Source: JAAYAY01 sp964429355
GTDB lineage: Bacteria; Planctomycetota; Planctomycetia; Pirellulales; Thermoguttaceae
Reading direction: 5' to 3'
DNA: 28,025 bases
Assembly (NCBI GenBank): GCA_964429355.1
Contig: CAYSCH010000082.1
Span: 1 to 28,025, forward strand
Part shown: positions 1 to 8,199 of the stretch, piece by piece
Position numbering within the stretch: position 1 is the stretch's first letter
Layout: the number at the start of each line of letters is the position of its first letter
Notes under the pieces: model-generated
Databases searched by the model: none
What the model was told of the DNA's origin: nothing
Seen by the model: only the letters and a program-made list of their open reading frames with translations
Translations under genes and position numbers: made by a program

Positions 1-2
1 TA

Positions 3-386
3 CCCCGAGATCTGCCGGCGTTGTACGGCAAGGTGAATCTGATTTGGGGCTGCTACCAGCCGATAGGCCCGAATGACTGGAACTTGCGGTGGGCGCGGCC
101 CAATCGGTTCTACGAGAGCTGCTTCTTTCAAACACCAATAATCTCGAGGTACGGATCGTGCGATGCAACAGAAGTTAGTCGCTACGATATTGGCTTGGTT
201 GTCAAGGATGAAGATGTTGACGGAGTGGTAAAGACGGTCTCGGGCATTACGAACGAAGATCTTAGAGTGTGGAAGCGGAATATGGCGAAGCTACCGCGTG
301 ACGTGTATATGTATACCAAGGAGAAGGATGAACTCAGGAACGCGATCGAAGATACTGCCAAGAAACACGGTCTGCACGCTGCTTAA
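3..386 (+). CDS. Glycosyltransferase, C-terminal part (partial at window edge)
   Basis: The reading frame is open from the window edge to a TAA at 384-386, so this is the last ~127 residues of a gene that begins outside. The fragment has the pattern of the C-terminal Rossmann half of GT-B glycosyltransferases: a 'LYGKVNLIWGCY' strand, an 'RPNRFYESCFFQTPIIS' helix-turn with the conserved Glu that usually contacts the nucleotide sugar, then 'IGLVVKDED' and a charged helical tail. It would transfer a sugar during repeat-unit assembly in the cytoplasm. The next gene starts 27 bases downstream on the same strand, consistent with one operon. The donor and acceptor cannot be told from the fragment. 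A TTG at 21 could be read as a start, but the frame continues upstream, so a partial gene is more likely. Confidence 0.75.
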   Translation, partial: PRDLPALYGKVNLIWGCYQPIGPNDWNLRWARPNRFYESCFFQTPIISRYGSCDATEVSRYDIGLVVKDEDVDGVVKTVSGITNEDLRVWKRNMAKLPRDVYMYTKEKDELRNAIEDTAKKHGLHAA

Positions 387-413
387 TGGGACTGGGAGCA
401 AGGAGTACCGGTC

Positions 414-1240
414 ATGAACGCTGAGAATGGCACTGAGACTATCGGCTGCCCGTCCTGTGATGAATCCGACGGTACGCTGTGGGCGACCGAAAGTGGTTTT
501 TCGGCCGTCAAATGCACTGCATGTGGCCTATAGTGTACGTAAATTCGCGGCCGATGGCGTGCTTGATAACCGAGGCAGTCGAGACCGGGATTCATTCCAA
601 TGTCGAGCACGGGAGAACTGCTATCGTCCGTCGTGTGGGAAAGAAGGTAGGTTGCTATCAGAAAGTACTCCGTTCGATGTTCCGCGATGTTTGGCAGAGT
701 TCCCGACAGATATCTTGGTTGGACGTGGGTGCCGGATACGGGGAGATCGTGGAGGCGGTCTCGACACTCGCACCTCAAGGCAGCCGAACTGAAGGTATTG
801 AGCCGATGAGACCAAAAGCGAAACACACGCAGGCGCTCGGGCTCAAAGTTAGTGAGAAATACCTGTGTGATGTAACGAAACGGTTTGATTTCGTGTCCCT
901 CATTCACGTCTATTCCCATATTCCGGACTTCCGTGCGTTCCTGTCGCAAGTAAAAAACGTGTTGACGGATGGTGGCGAATTCTTCATTGAAACAGGAAAT
1001 ATCGGCGACTTGGCCAGAAGTTGTGAAGTGCCCACCGAACTGGACCTGCCCGATCACCTCGTTTTCGCCGGCGAGCGGCATCTCATGGGGTACCTATCAG
1101 ATGCCGGGTTCTCCGTCGTGGCAGCAAGGAAATCACGGAAGGACGGAGTCGTGAATTTCGCCAAGAACGTCGTCAAGACATCCTCGGGCGAAAGGTTGCA
1201 TTGGCAGTTCCGTATACGTCGCCGTATCGCCCGATACTGA
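414..1240 (+). pseudogene. Zinc-ribbon class I SAM methyltransferase, frameshifted at about 530
   Basis: An ATG at 414 follows a good AAGGAG site and opens a frame with CPSC and CTAC pairs, the four-Cys zinc ribbon that precedes the catalytic domain in many sugar-modifying methyltransferases. The frame hits TAG at 531-533. The protein resumes two bases later in another frame as VYVNSRP, which is how the ribbon normally continues (CGLVYVNxRP). Removing one TA from CTATAG restores a 274-residue protein. The rest shows SAM motif I (LDVGAGYGE), an acidic strand end, a HVYSHIPD segment and an FFIETGN strand, so it is a class I methyltransferase. The + strand neighbours suggest it modifies a sugar of the surface polysaccharide. 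It may be a real pseudogene, a sequencing error, or rarely a recoded gene. If translation starts internally, the 479-1240 frame gives a ribbon-less protein. Confidence 0.7.
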
Positions 1241-1288
1241 TACGTGCGAGGCTTTGTTCTTCCGAAACGCCATAGGAGTCAAATTGTC

Positions 1289-2428
1289 ATGATTCAAACG
1301 ACCAGCCGAATCTGTACGAACTGCGTTATGGATACGACAGATTCCAGGATTACGTTTGATGAGAACGGTGTGTGTGATCATTGCACCACGTTCTACAAGC
1401 ATATCGTGCCGAAATGGCACACGGACGAGCGGGGATGGAAATCCCTGCAGAACACCGTCACAGAAATCAAGAAGGCTGGTGAGAAGCGGGAGTTTGATTG
1501 TATCATCGGCATGAGCGGCGGTATTGACAGTTCGTACTTGGTCTATGTGGCAAAGGAGAAGCTGGGATTGCGCCCTCTGGTGTTTCACGTCGATGCTGGG
1601 TGGAACTCTCAGACGGCTGTGAACAATATCGAGAAACTCGTTGATAAGCTGGGTCTGGACCTGTACACGGAGGTGATTGACTGGGAGGAAATGAAAGACC
1701 TTCAATTGGCTTTCTTCAAGTCGGGCGTGCCTCATGTAGATACGCCTCAGGATCATGCCTTCTTCGCCACAATGTACAAGTTCGCGGAGCAGCACAACGT
1801 CCGCTTCATATTAACGGGTGCAAACTACTCGACCGAGTGCGTCAGGAACCCGCTTGAGTGGATGTACTATCAGTCAGATAGCACGCAACTGCGCGACATC
1901 CATCGTAGATACGGAAGCCGGCCCCTGGTCCGTTTTCCAACGACGAGCATTCTGAAGCACAAGCTTTACCTGGCGTACATCAAGAGAATCCGGGTGGTCA
2001 AGCCGCTGAATTTCGTTCCGTACGTGAAGTCTGATGCCATGACCTTCTTGGCTGACAAATTCGGATGGCTGCCGTATCCCCAAAAGCACTTCGAGTCGCG
2101 TTTTACGAAGTTCTACGAAGGATATTGGCTGCCCGTCAAATTTGGATACGATACGAGAAAAGTCCAGTACTCGAGCCTCATTCTGACGAACCAGATGACG
2201 CGAGAAGAGGCGTTGGAGCGGCTGTCGCAACCTGCCTATGACGAACACGAGATCGCTCATGAATTCGAGTACGTGGCCACAAAACTTGGGATCTCCGTCG
2301 ACGAACTGCAGTCTTATATGGATGCGCCAAACAAGTCTTTCCGAGACTATCGCTCTCAGCAGGCGGTTTACTCGGTCGGGGCGAAGGTGATGCGATCTTT
2401 TGGCCTGGAATTGGGCGGCAAGAGATGA
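1289..2428 (+). CDS. N-acetyl sugar amidotransferase (WbpG/PseA family)
   Basis: This is a 379-residue ATP-pyrophosphatase-type amidotransferase. I chose ATG 1289 because AGGAG lies 10 bases upstream and the protein then begins directly with the family's N-terminal Cys pairs (C9-x2-C12, C29-x2-C32). The PP-loop SGGIDSS is at 76-82. Family members such as WbpG of Pseudomonas aeruginosa take ammonia from a HisH partner and activate an N-acetyl group on a nucleotide sugar, giving an acetamidino group in O-antigen or flagellar sugars. The stop overlaps the start of the HisH gene (ATGA at 2425-2428), implying translational coupling. The substrate sugar is not known. The order amidotransferase-HisH-HisF supports the acetamidino role. 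Confidence 0.9.
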   Translation: MIQTTSRICTNCVMDTTDSRITFDENGVCDHCTTFYKHIVPKWHTDERGWKSLQNTVTEIKKAGEKREFDCIIGMSGGIDSSYLVYVAKEKLGLRPLVFHVDAGWNSQTAVNNIEKLVDKLGLDLYTEVIDWEEMKDLQLAFFKSGVPHVDTPQDHAFFATMYKFAEQHNVRFILTGANYSTECVRNPLEWMYYQSDSTQLRDIHRRYGSRPLVRFPTTSILKHKLYLAYIKRIRVVKPLNFVPYVKSDAMTFLADKFGWLPYPQKHFESRFTKFYEGYWLPVKFGYDTRKVQYSSLILTNQMTREEALERLSQPAYDEHEIAHEFEYVATKLGISVDELQSYMDAPNKSFRDYRSQQAVYSVGAKVMRSFGLELGGKR

Positions 2429-3039
2429 TTGGGATTGTCAACTACGGCCTGGGCAACATCCATGCCTTCGCCAATATTTATAGGCGACTCAACATTCCGG
2501 CCGCCATTGCCTCGACACCCGAGGAGTTGCGGAAGGCGGACAAGATCATCCTGCCGGGCGTCGGAGCATTCGATTGGGCTATGACCAGACTAAACGAATC
2601 CGGCTTGAGAGATACTCTTCAGGAGATGGTGAGGGACAACGGCACGCCCGTCTTGGGGATCTGCGTGGGCATGCAGATGATGGCCAATCGCAGTGAGGAA
2701 GGCGTGCTGGACGGCCTTCGGTGGATTGATGCGGACGTCCGGAAATTGGGCTCGGCATCGTCCCGTCGAAGTATGCAGTTGCCTCATATGGGTTGGAACG
2801 ATGTCGAGCCGAAAGGCAAAGGCCCTCTCTTCGCCGGTCTCGAGTCGGGCGCACAATTCTACTTCCTGCACTCGTACTACTTCCTGCCCCAGGACGAAGG
2901 TCATGTCATTTCCGTGACAGACTATCACGGCCCCTTTGCTTCCGGCGTACGGTCTGAGAACGTGTTTGGAGTGCAGTTTCACCCCGAAAAGAGTCACCAG
3001 TGGGGCATTCAGCTTCTGAAGAATTTTGCCGAGTTCTAA
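2425..3039 (+). CDS. hisH: HisH-type glutamine amidotransferase subunit of the sugar amidination system
   Basis: This is a 204-residue class I glutamine amidotransferase. The oxyanion strand PGVGAF (44-49) and nucleophile elbow GICVGMQ with Cys80 are clear. His186 and Glu188 in FHPEKS complete the Cys-His-Glu triad. The length is normal for HisH. HisH releases ammonia from glutamine and passes it through the HisF barrel. It overlaps the sugar amidotransferase gene by ATGA and is followed one base later by hisF. No other histidine genes are present, so I infer that it serves polysaccharide sugar amidination, like HisH2 with WbpG, rather than histidine synthesis. A double role is possible if the genome has no other hisH. 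Confidence 0.9.
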   Translation: MIGIVNYGLGNIHAFANIYRRLNIPAAIASTPEELRKADKIILPGVGAFDWAMTRLNESGLRDTLQEMVRDNGTPVLGICVGMQMMANRSEEGVLDGLRWIDADVRKLGSASSRRSMQLPHMGWNDVEPKGKGPLFAGLESGAQFYFLHSYYFLPQDEGHVISVTDYHGPFASGVRSENVFGVQFHPEKSHQWGIQLLKNFAEF

Positions 3040-3040
3040 C

Positions 3041-3838
3041 ATGCTACGACCGCGAATAATCCCTTGTCTTCTGGTGCAGAACGGCGGGCTGGTCAAGACC
3101 GTCAGGTTTGGCAAGCCGAAGTACGTCGGCGACCCGCTCAACGCTGTCAGGATCTTCAACGAGAAAGAGGTCGATGAACTGATTGTTCTGGATATCGATG
3201 CAAGTGTCCACAACAGGGATCCGAATTACAGTCTGATCAAGAATCTGGCGGCTGAATGCCGGATGCCGCTTTGCTACGGCGGCGGAGTGACGGCGGTTGA
3301 ACAGGTAGAGAAGATCGTCAGTTTNNNNNNNNNNGCTGAGAAGGTTGCCATGAGTTCCGCGGCGATTGCCAATCCCGAACTTGTTGGGAAGGCGGCGCGA
3401 GTCGTTGGCGGCCAGAGCATCGTTGTCGTGATGGATGTGAGACGAGGGTGGCGGCGTGGCCGATATGAAGTGTGCACGCACAATGGAAGCAAACGAACCG
3501 GAGTCTGTCCGATCGAGTTTGCCCGGAGGGCTGAGGAGCTTGGGGCCGGAGAGGTGGTTGTCAACGCGATTGACCGTGACGGCGCGATGAACGGATACGA
3601 CTTCGAACTGATCCGCATGATTCGTGATTGTGTGACCTTACCGATCACCGCACTTGGCGGCGTGGGGTCCCTCGAGGACATTGGCGAACTGATTCAAATG
3701 TTCGGCGTCATTGGGGCGGCGGCCGGGAGCTTGTTCGTGTTTAAGGGCAGGTATCGTGCAGTATTGATCAACTATCCGAATCGTGTGGAGAAAGATGCGA
3801 TTCGGTCGATCAGTACCCGGGGATGTTCGACAGTTTGA
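3041..3838 (+). CDS. hisF: HisF-type cyclase homologue of the sugar amidination system (contains an assembly gap)
   Basis: This is a (beta/alpha)8 barrel protein of the HisA/HisF family. Visible family landmarks are the start RPRIIPCLL, LDIDAS with the catalytic-type Asp after strand 2 (HisF normally has D11 and D130), the phosphate-site CYGGGV, and the second phosphate site ALGGVGS. The start is ATG 3041, one base after the hisH stop; a GTG-type upstream extension has no support. Ten Ns at 3325-3334 fall in 'KIVS..AEKVAMSS'. The family usually has S-L-G-A/V-E-K here, so about 4 missing bases fit better than 10. That would give about 263 residues. With the upstream amidotransferase and HisH it probably channels ammonia for acetamidino-sugar formation. 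Confidence 0.88.
   Translation: MLRPRIIPCLLVQNGGLVKTVRFGKPKYVGDPLNAVRIFNEKEVDELIVLDIDASVHNRDPNYSLIKNLAAECRMPLCYGGGVTAVEQVEKIVSXXXXAEKVAMSSAAIANPELVGKAARVVGGQSIVVVMDVRRGWRRGRYEVCTHNGSKRTGVCPIEFARRAEELGAGEVVVNAIDRDGAMNGYDFELIRMIRDCVTLPITALGGVGSLEDIGELIQMFGVIGAAAGSLFVFKGRYRAVLINYPNRVEKDAIRSISTRGCSTV
3325..3334. other. Assembly gap inside hisF
   Basis: There are ten Ns. The flanking frame is kept only if the missing length is 1 modulo 3. Four bases would complete the common S-L-G-A-E-K segment, so the run length looks like a placeholder rather than a measured size. Confidence 0.95.
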
Positions 3839-3899
3839 AAGGCGCTGCGGTTGGCTAAGCCTCACAATTTGTGGCAGGCGGGATCAGAAGACGAATGAC

Positions 3900-6053
3900 A
3901 TGAGACAGATCCTCCAAAACCTCCAATCCGGCATAACGGAACTCGCCGACGTTCCTTGCCCGTCCGTCGCCCGCGGCCAATTGCTTGTCCGAAGTACGCG
4001 ATCCTTGATTTCCGCCGGTACGGAACGCATGCTCGTCGAGTTCAGCAAGGGCAACCTGCTCCAAAAGGCCCGTTCCCAACCCGACAAGGTGAAGCAAGTT
4101 CTCGACAAGATCAAGACCGATGGACTCATGCCGACCCTCGAGGTTGTCTTCAAGAAGCTCGACGAGCCAATCCCGCTTGGCTACTGCAACGTGGGGAATG
4201 TGATCGAGGTTGGCCAGGGGGGCTCCGAGTTCCAGATTGGAGACCGAGTGGCGTCGAATGGACCGCACTCAGAGTTCGTATGTGTGCCCAAAAATCTGTG
4301 CGCAAGGATTCCCGAGAATGTAACCGATGAAGCCGCTGCTTTCACGGTTCTGGGCGCGATCGGTCTGCAGGGTATACGTCTGGCCGGTCCGACGCTCGGG
4401 GAGAAGTTCGTCGTGTATGGGGCCGGACTTATTGGGCTCCTGACGGTGCAATTGCTGCGTGCGAGCGGTTGCGAGGTCCTGGCCGTCGATGTCAACGAGG
4501 CACGCCTTAAGCTGGCCGAACAGCTCGGGGCAAGAATATGCTGCGCGGCGACAACGGATCCCAGTGCCGCGGCAAGAGCGTGGACCGGCGGGGTCGGCGT
4601 GGATGGCGTACTGATCACCGCAAGTGCCAAGTCGGACGAGATCGTCCATCAGGCGGCCGAAATGTGCAGGAAACGAGGGCGGATTGTCCTGGTCGGAGTG
4701 GTAGGGCTCAACCTGCGGCGGGCGGATTTCTACGAAAAAGAACTGACGTTTCAAGTGTCGTGCAGCTACGGGCCGGGACGCTACGACGACCAGTACGAGC
4801 AAAAGGGGCACGACTACCCAATCGGCTACGTCCGTTGGACGGAGCAACGCAACTTCGAGGCGGTCCTGGGGGCGATGGAAGCGGGCCAACTCGTAGTCGA
4901 TTCGCTCGTCACCGACCGGATTCCGCTTTCGGACGCGGCGGATGCCTATGGGAAGATCCTGAGTAATCCGTCAACTCTGGGAGTAATTCTGGAGTATCCC
5001 GACACACCGGACCGGAGCAGGTCTGTCAAGGTTGCCACAAGTGTTTCCAAGGTGGCCAACAGCGTTGTGGTGGCCATGATTGGCACGGGCAACTTTGCCA
5101 AGATGACGATGGGGCCCGCACTGGCGAAGACAGAGGCTCGCCTGAAGTACGTCGTGGGGAGGAGCAACGCCGCGGCTGCCAGGCACATCGCCGAGAAGTA
5201 CCGGTTCGAAGAAGCCACGACCGACATCGATTCGCTGTGGAACGATCCGGAACTGAATACGGTCTTTATTGCCACGGGCCACAACAGCCACGCGGCGCTC
5301 GTCTGCAAGGCATTGGAGTCGGGTAAACACGTGTTTGTCGAAAAACCGCTCGCCATCAGTGCGGACGAGGTGGGCAGGGTTGCCGAAGCGGCCAGGTCCC
5401 ATCCCCATCTGCAACTGATGGTCGGATTCAATCGGCGGTTCAGTCCGCACATCCAGAAGATGAGAGAACTGCTCGCTGGCCGCATTGAACCGCTGGCCAT
5501 GCACTTCGCCTGCAATGCGGGCATCATTCCACCGGACGTTTGGGTTCATGATCCTGAAGTCGGGGGCGGCCGGATCATCGGCGAGGCGTGCCATTTCTTT
5601 GACCTGATGGTGTGCGTCACCGGCAGCCCGATTGTCTCTGTGGCGTCTTTCCAAATGGGCCGTGGGGTGGCCGTTCGAGAAGACAAGATGAGCATCACCG
5701 TCGCATTTCAGGATGGCTCCGTGGGAACGGTGAATTACTACGGGAACGGGCATAAGGGCTACCCCAAGGAGAGGTTCGAAGTCTACTCAGAGGGACGCGT
5801 GTTATGCCTGAACAACTTCCGAAAGCTTGAGGGTTGGGGATTCGCAAGGTTTCGGAGCATGAAGACGAGGCTGGACAAGGGGCATCAGGCGGAGTTCAGC
5901 GAGTTCGTCCGTCGCGTTGCCACAGGCGGCGACGCACTGATCCCACTCGATCAGCTCGTCAACAGCACCCTGGCGAGCTTTGCCGCCATGACTTCGGCGG
6001 TGGAACAGAGGACGATCTGCCTGCGCGAGGCGTTCGGAAGCCTCTTGGTCTGA
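3900..6053 (+). CDS. Bi-domain oxidoreductase: zinc-type MDR dehydrogenase fused to Gfo/Idh/MocA dehydrogenase
   Basis: This is a 717-residue fusion. Residues ~1-365 are a medium-chain dehydrogenase/reductase: SAGTER start motif, GYCNVGNVIEVG, GDRVASNGPHSEFV and a Rossmann fingerprint GAGLIG near residue 172. Residues ~385-717 are a second NAD(P)-binding module of the Gfo/Idh/MocA type: IGTGNFA near 390, a clear VEKPLA near 480 with the catalytic Lys, and the C-terminal sheet with GEACHFFDL. The start is ATG 3900 because similarity begins there; upstream codons are not protein-like. The ribosome site is weak. Such fusions commonly sit in surface-polysaccharide loci and are thought to oxidise or epimerise sugar intermediates. 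It lies 61 bases after hisF on the same strand. The exact reaction is unknown. Confidence 0.9.
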   Translation: MRQILQNLQSGITELADVPCPSVARGQLLVRSTRSLISAGTERMLVEFSKGNLLQKARSQPDKVKQVLDKIKTDGLMPTLEVVFKKLDEPIPLGYCNVGNVIEVGQGGSEFQIGDRVASNGPHSEFVCVPKNLCARIPENVTDEAAAFTVLGAIGLQGIRLAGPTLGEKFVVYGAGLIGLLTVQLLRASGCEVLAVDVNEARLKLAEQLGARICCAATTDPSAAARAWTGGVGVDGVLITASAKSDEIVHQAAEMCRKRGRIVLVGVVGLNLRRADFYEKELTFQVSCSYGPGRYDDQYEQKGHDYPIGYVRWTEQRNFEAVLGAMEAGQLVVDSLVTDRIPLSDAADAYGKILSNPSTLGVILEYPDTPDRSRSVKVATSVSKVANSVVVAMIGTGNFAKMTMGPALAKTEARLKYVVGRSNAAAARHIAEKYRFEEATTDIDSLWNDPELNTVFIATGHNSHAALVCKALESGKHVFVEKPLAISADEVGRVAEAARSHPHLQLMVGFNRRFSPHIQKMRELLAGRIEPLAMHFACNAGIIPPDVWVHDPEVGGGRIIGEACHFFDLMVCVTGSPIVSVASFQMGRGVAVREDKMSITVAFQDGSVGTVNYYGNGHKGYPKERFEVYSEGRVLCLNNFRKLEGWGFARFRSMKTRLDKGHQAEFSEFVRRVATGGDALIPLDQLVNSTLASFAAMTSAVEQRTICLREAFGSLLV

Positions 6054-6123
6054 TCCGTGAGTAGGCGGTGTGGCCTGACCTGTAAGCTTCGGCACCATTG
6101 TCTTGTTATCAGGAATCCTGCGA

Positions 6124-6849
6124 ATGCGAAGCATTGCCCGATGGATGGACTGTGCCTTCTACCCAGCACAAGGAGATCGATGGGATGAGATTCTCTTTCG
6201 AGAAATGATACTTTCTCGCCTTGAACCTGGGCACAAGATGCTCGATTTGGGCGCAGGAAGGGGACGCGTTGCAGAGCTGGACTTTCGAGGCAGATGCGCA
6301 TTTGTCGCTGGAGTGGACCCCGATCCGAGTGTCATTTCGAACCCGCATTTGGACGAAGCCAAGCAATTACTCGCACCAGACTTCAGTATCCCATACGCAG
6401 ATGAGACGTTCGATATCGTCTTCAGCGACAGCGTACTGGAGCACGTTGCGGAACCGGCTGTTTTTTTCGCCGAAGTATCACGCGTGCTGAAACGCGGCGG
6501 AGTGTTTCTGGCCAAGACGCCAAACAAGCATCATTACGTGACGACGATAGCAAGGTTTACCCCGCACTGGTTTCACGAAGTGGTCAACATTTGGCGCGGA
6601 CGAGACCATGAAGACACGTTCCCCACTGTCTACCGCTGCAATACACGGCGCCAGTTCCTTCGCTACGCCCGTAAGAGCACACTGCAACTCACGCAATTTC
6701 GGATCGTGGAAGGAAGACCTGAGTACCTGCGGTCCAACTTCTTGACTTATCTGCCGGGAGTTGCCTACGAGCGGCTCGTCAATTGCTGCCCACTCCTGGA
6801 GAACTTCCGGTGCGTGATATTTGTCGAAATGCGCAAACAGCCCGGTTGA
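6124..6849 (+). CDS. Class I SAM-dependent methyltransferase
   Basis: This is a 241-residue protein. SAM motif I is KMLDLGAGRGRVAEL (about 40-54), followed by the acidic loop GVDPDP, the substrate-side SDSVLEHV (the D-S-VLEH pattern of methyltransferase domain type 11) and motif VLKRGGVFLAKTPN. ATG 6124 was chosen because CAGGAA lies about 8 bases upstream and similarity starts there. The C-terminal third (HWFHEVVNIWRG, then a Tyr/Arg-rich tail) is typical of methyltransferases from polysaccharide clusters. It is the last forward gene of the first operon. The epimerase gene converges on it, leaving only 16 bases between stops. Target: probably a sugar or glycolipid; not determinable here. Confidence 0.85.
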   Translation: MRSIARWMDCAFYPAQGDRWDEILFREMILSRLEPGHKMLDLGAGRGRVAELDFRGRCAFVAGVDPDPSVISNPHLDEAKQLLAPDFSIPYADETFDIVFSDSVLEHVAEPAVFFAEVSRVLKRGGVFLAKTPNKHHYVTTIARFTPHWFHEVVNIWRGRDHEDTFPTVYRCNTRRQFLRYARKSTLQLTQFRIVEGRPEYLRSNFLTYLPGVAYERLVNCCPLLENFRCVIFVEMRKQPG

Positions 6850-6865
6850 ATCGTTGGGACCTCCT

Positions 6866-7873
6866 TCACCGTTCACCAAGATCAACTTCGCTCGCGATCT
6901 TGAGATTCTCTTGATACCACTCCACGCACCGGCGCAGCCCCTCTTCCACACGCACCTCTGACTTCCATCCGAGCAGATCCCGGGCCTTCTCCACATTCGC
7001 CCAGGTGGCGGGCACGTCGGCAGGGTGGGCGTCGCGATATTCGAGGATCGGTTCACGACCGGTCAATCGACCGATCTGGCGGATGATCTCGTGGAGCGCA
7101 ACCGGCCGGTCCCCGCCAAGATTGATCACCTCGTAGCCGAGTGGCTTGAGGCCGGCGATCGTGCCGCGGGCAATGTCATCCACGTAGGTGAAGTCGCGCT
7201 GTTGGCGCCCGTCGCCGAAGACGGTGATCGTCTCGCCCTCTGAGATCCAGCGGACGAAGCGAAAGACGCTCATGTCCGGGCGGCCCGCCGGGCCGTAAAC
7301 GGTGAAATATCGAAAGACGGTGACATCCAGCCCATGGAGATGGTGGTAGGTGTAGGCCATGGCCTCTGCCGCCTTCTTGGAGGCCGCATAGGGCGAGAGG
7401 GGGCGGTTCGTGTCGGCGTCCTCGGAAAAGGGAACCGGGTTGTGGGCGCCGTAAAGACTGGACGTGGAAGCCAGTACAAACTTCCTGACACCATGGCGGC
7501 GGCACAAATCCAGGAGGTTGAGCGTGCCCGTTGCATTCGTCTGCTCATACACCCATGGATCCTTGACGCTGGGACGCACACCGGCCCGGGCCGCGAGATT
7601 GATGACCGCTGTGTAGGGTAATTGTCCGTCACGACTTGTGGCTGCGTCGGCGGCGAAACGTCTTTCCATACAGGGCATGTCGGTGATGTCGGCAGCATGA
7701 TAACTGAAGCTCGGCCGGCCCTCCAACCTCGACAAACGCCACTTCTTGAGCCTCGGGTCGTAGGCATCGTTGAGATTGTCGATACCGACCACCTCATGCC
7801 CCTGTTCCAGCAGCAGTTCGGTCACTTTCGACGCGATGAATCCGGCGCACCCGGTCACAAGATATCGGCTCAC
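6866..7873 (-). CDS. NAD-dependent sugar epimerase, UDP-glucuronate 4-epimerase type
   Basis: This is a 335-residue extended SDR. The NAD fingerprint is TGCAGFIA (7-14; Gly-rich GxxGxxA). The catalytic centre has STSS at 136-139 and Y162-A-A-S-K166. Substrate-side segments RYFTVYGPAGRPDMSVFRF and FGDGRQQRDFTYVDDI are those of UDP-glucuronate epimerases. The start is GTG 7873 with GGAGA about 10 bases upstream; no ATG fits. It would interconvert UDP-GlcA and UDP-GalA (or the N-acetyl equivalents) in the cytoplasm, supplying acidic sugar to the polymer. It is a single reverse gene between two forward ones, and is probably transcribed from its own promoter in the 7874-8199 spacer. Exact substrate preference is not certain. 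Confidence 0.87.
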   Translation of the reverse strand: MSRYLVTGCAGFIASKVTELLLEQGHEVVGIDNLNDAYDPRLKKWRLSRLEGRPSFSYHAADITDMPCMERRFAADAATSRDGQLPYTAVINLAARAGVRPSVKDPWVYEQTNATGTLNLLDLCRRHGVRKFVLASTSSLYGAHNPVPFSEDADTNRPLSPYAASKKAAEAMAYTYHHLHGLDVTVFRYFTVYGPAGRPDMSVFRFVRWISEGETITVFGDGRQQRDFTYVDDIARGTIAGLKPLGYEVINLGGDRPVALHEIIRQIGRLTGREPILEYRDAHPADVPATWANVEKARDLLGWKSEVRVEEGLRRCVEWYQENLKIASEVDLGER

Positions 7874-8199
7874 AAGCTTTTGTCTCCAACAGAGAACGGT
7901 CTTGCCGCCCTTGCCTATTTGGCGGATTTCGACCCATTGGGATGTTGCATCGACCCGATTCTATCACGGCGGACTTTTGTCCGCCAACGGGAAGCCTGCC
8001 GAAGGGGAGCCTGATGTCCCCAGAATTGTGGCTTCCGCCACTCGGGCAACCTGGCATCTCCCCTTGGGCCCTTTTCCCGTCAGGGAAGCCCCGGGGAGGC
8101 TGGGAAGCCTTGGGGAGAGAGCGGGGTTGCCATGGGGATGGAGTCTGCGGTATCTTGTGTGGTTTGAAACTGGAACTGTGCGATGATGGAGTCCGCGAA
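7874..8199. other. Divergent spacer (326 bases) with hairpin and GGGAAGCC direct repeats
   Basis: No credible gene is present, although a forward frame stays open through it. It must hold promoters for the epimerase (reverse) and KAS III (forward). Visible structure: a perfect 7-bp hairpin with TTTT loop at 7968-7985; three copies of GGGAAGCC at 7989, 8083 and 8102, the last two followed by variants of GGGGAG; and a G/C-rich imperfect inverted repeat around 8057-8100. I see no convincing -35/-10 pair. Confidence 0.6.
7968..7985. repeat. Perfect hairpin GGCGGAC-TTTT-GTCCGCC
   Basis: Seven paired bases close a four-T loop. No T tract follows on either strand, so it is not a standard intrinsic terminator. 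It may be an operator, a 5' leader structure or a REP-like element. Confidence 0.55.

Noticed and set aside
383..1081. Long reverse open frame opposite the methyltransferase
   Set aside because: It is antisense to a gene with clear SAM motifs and has no recognisable domain or ribosome site.
7942..8199. N-terminal extension of the KAS III reading frame by 86 codons
   Set aside because: The extension is low in protein-like content, overlaps hairpins and repeats, and the GTG at 8200 has a well-placed ribosome site where family similarity begins.
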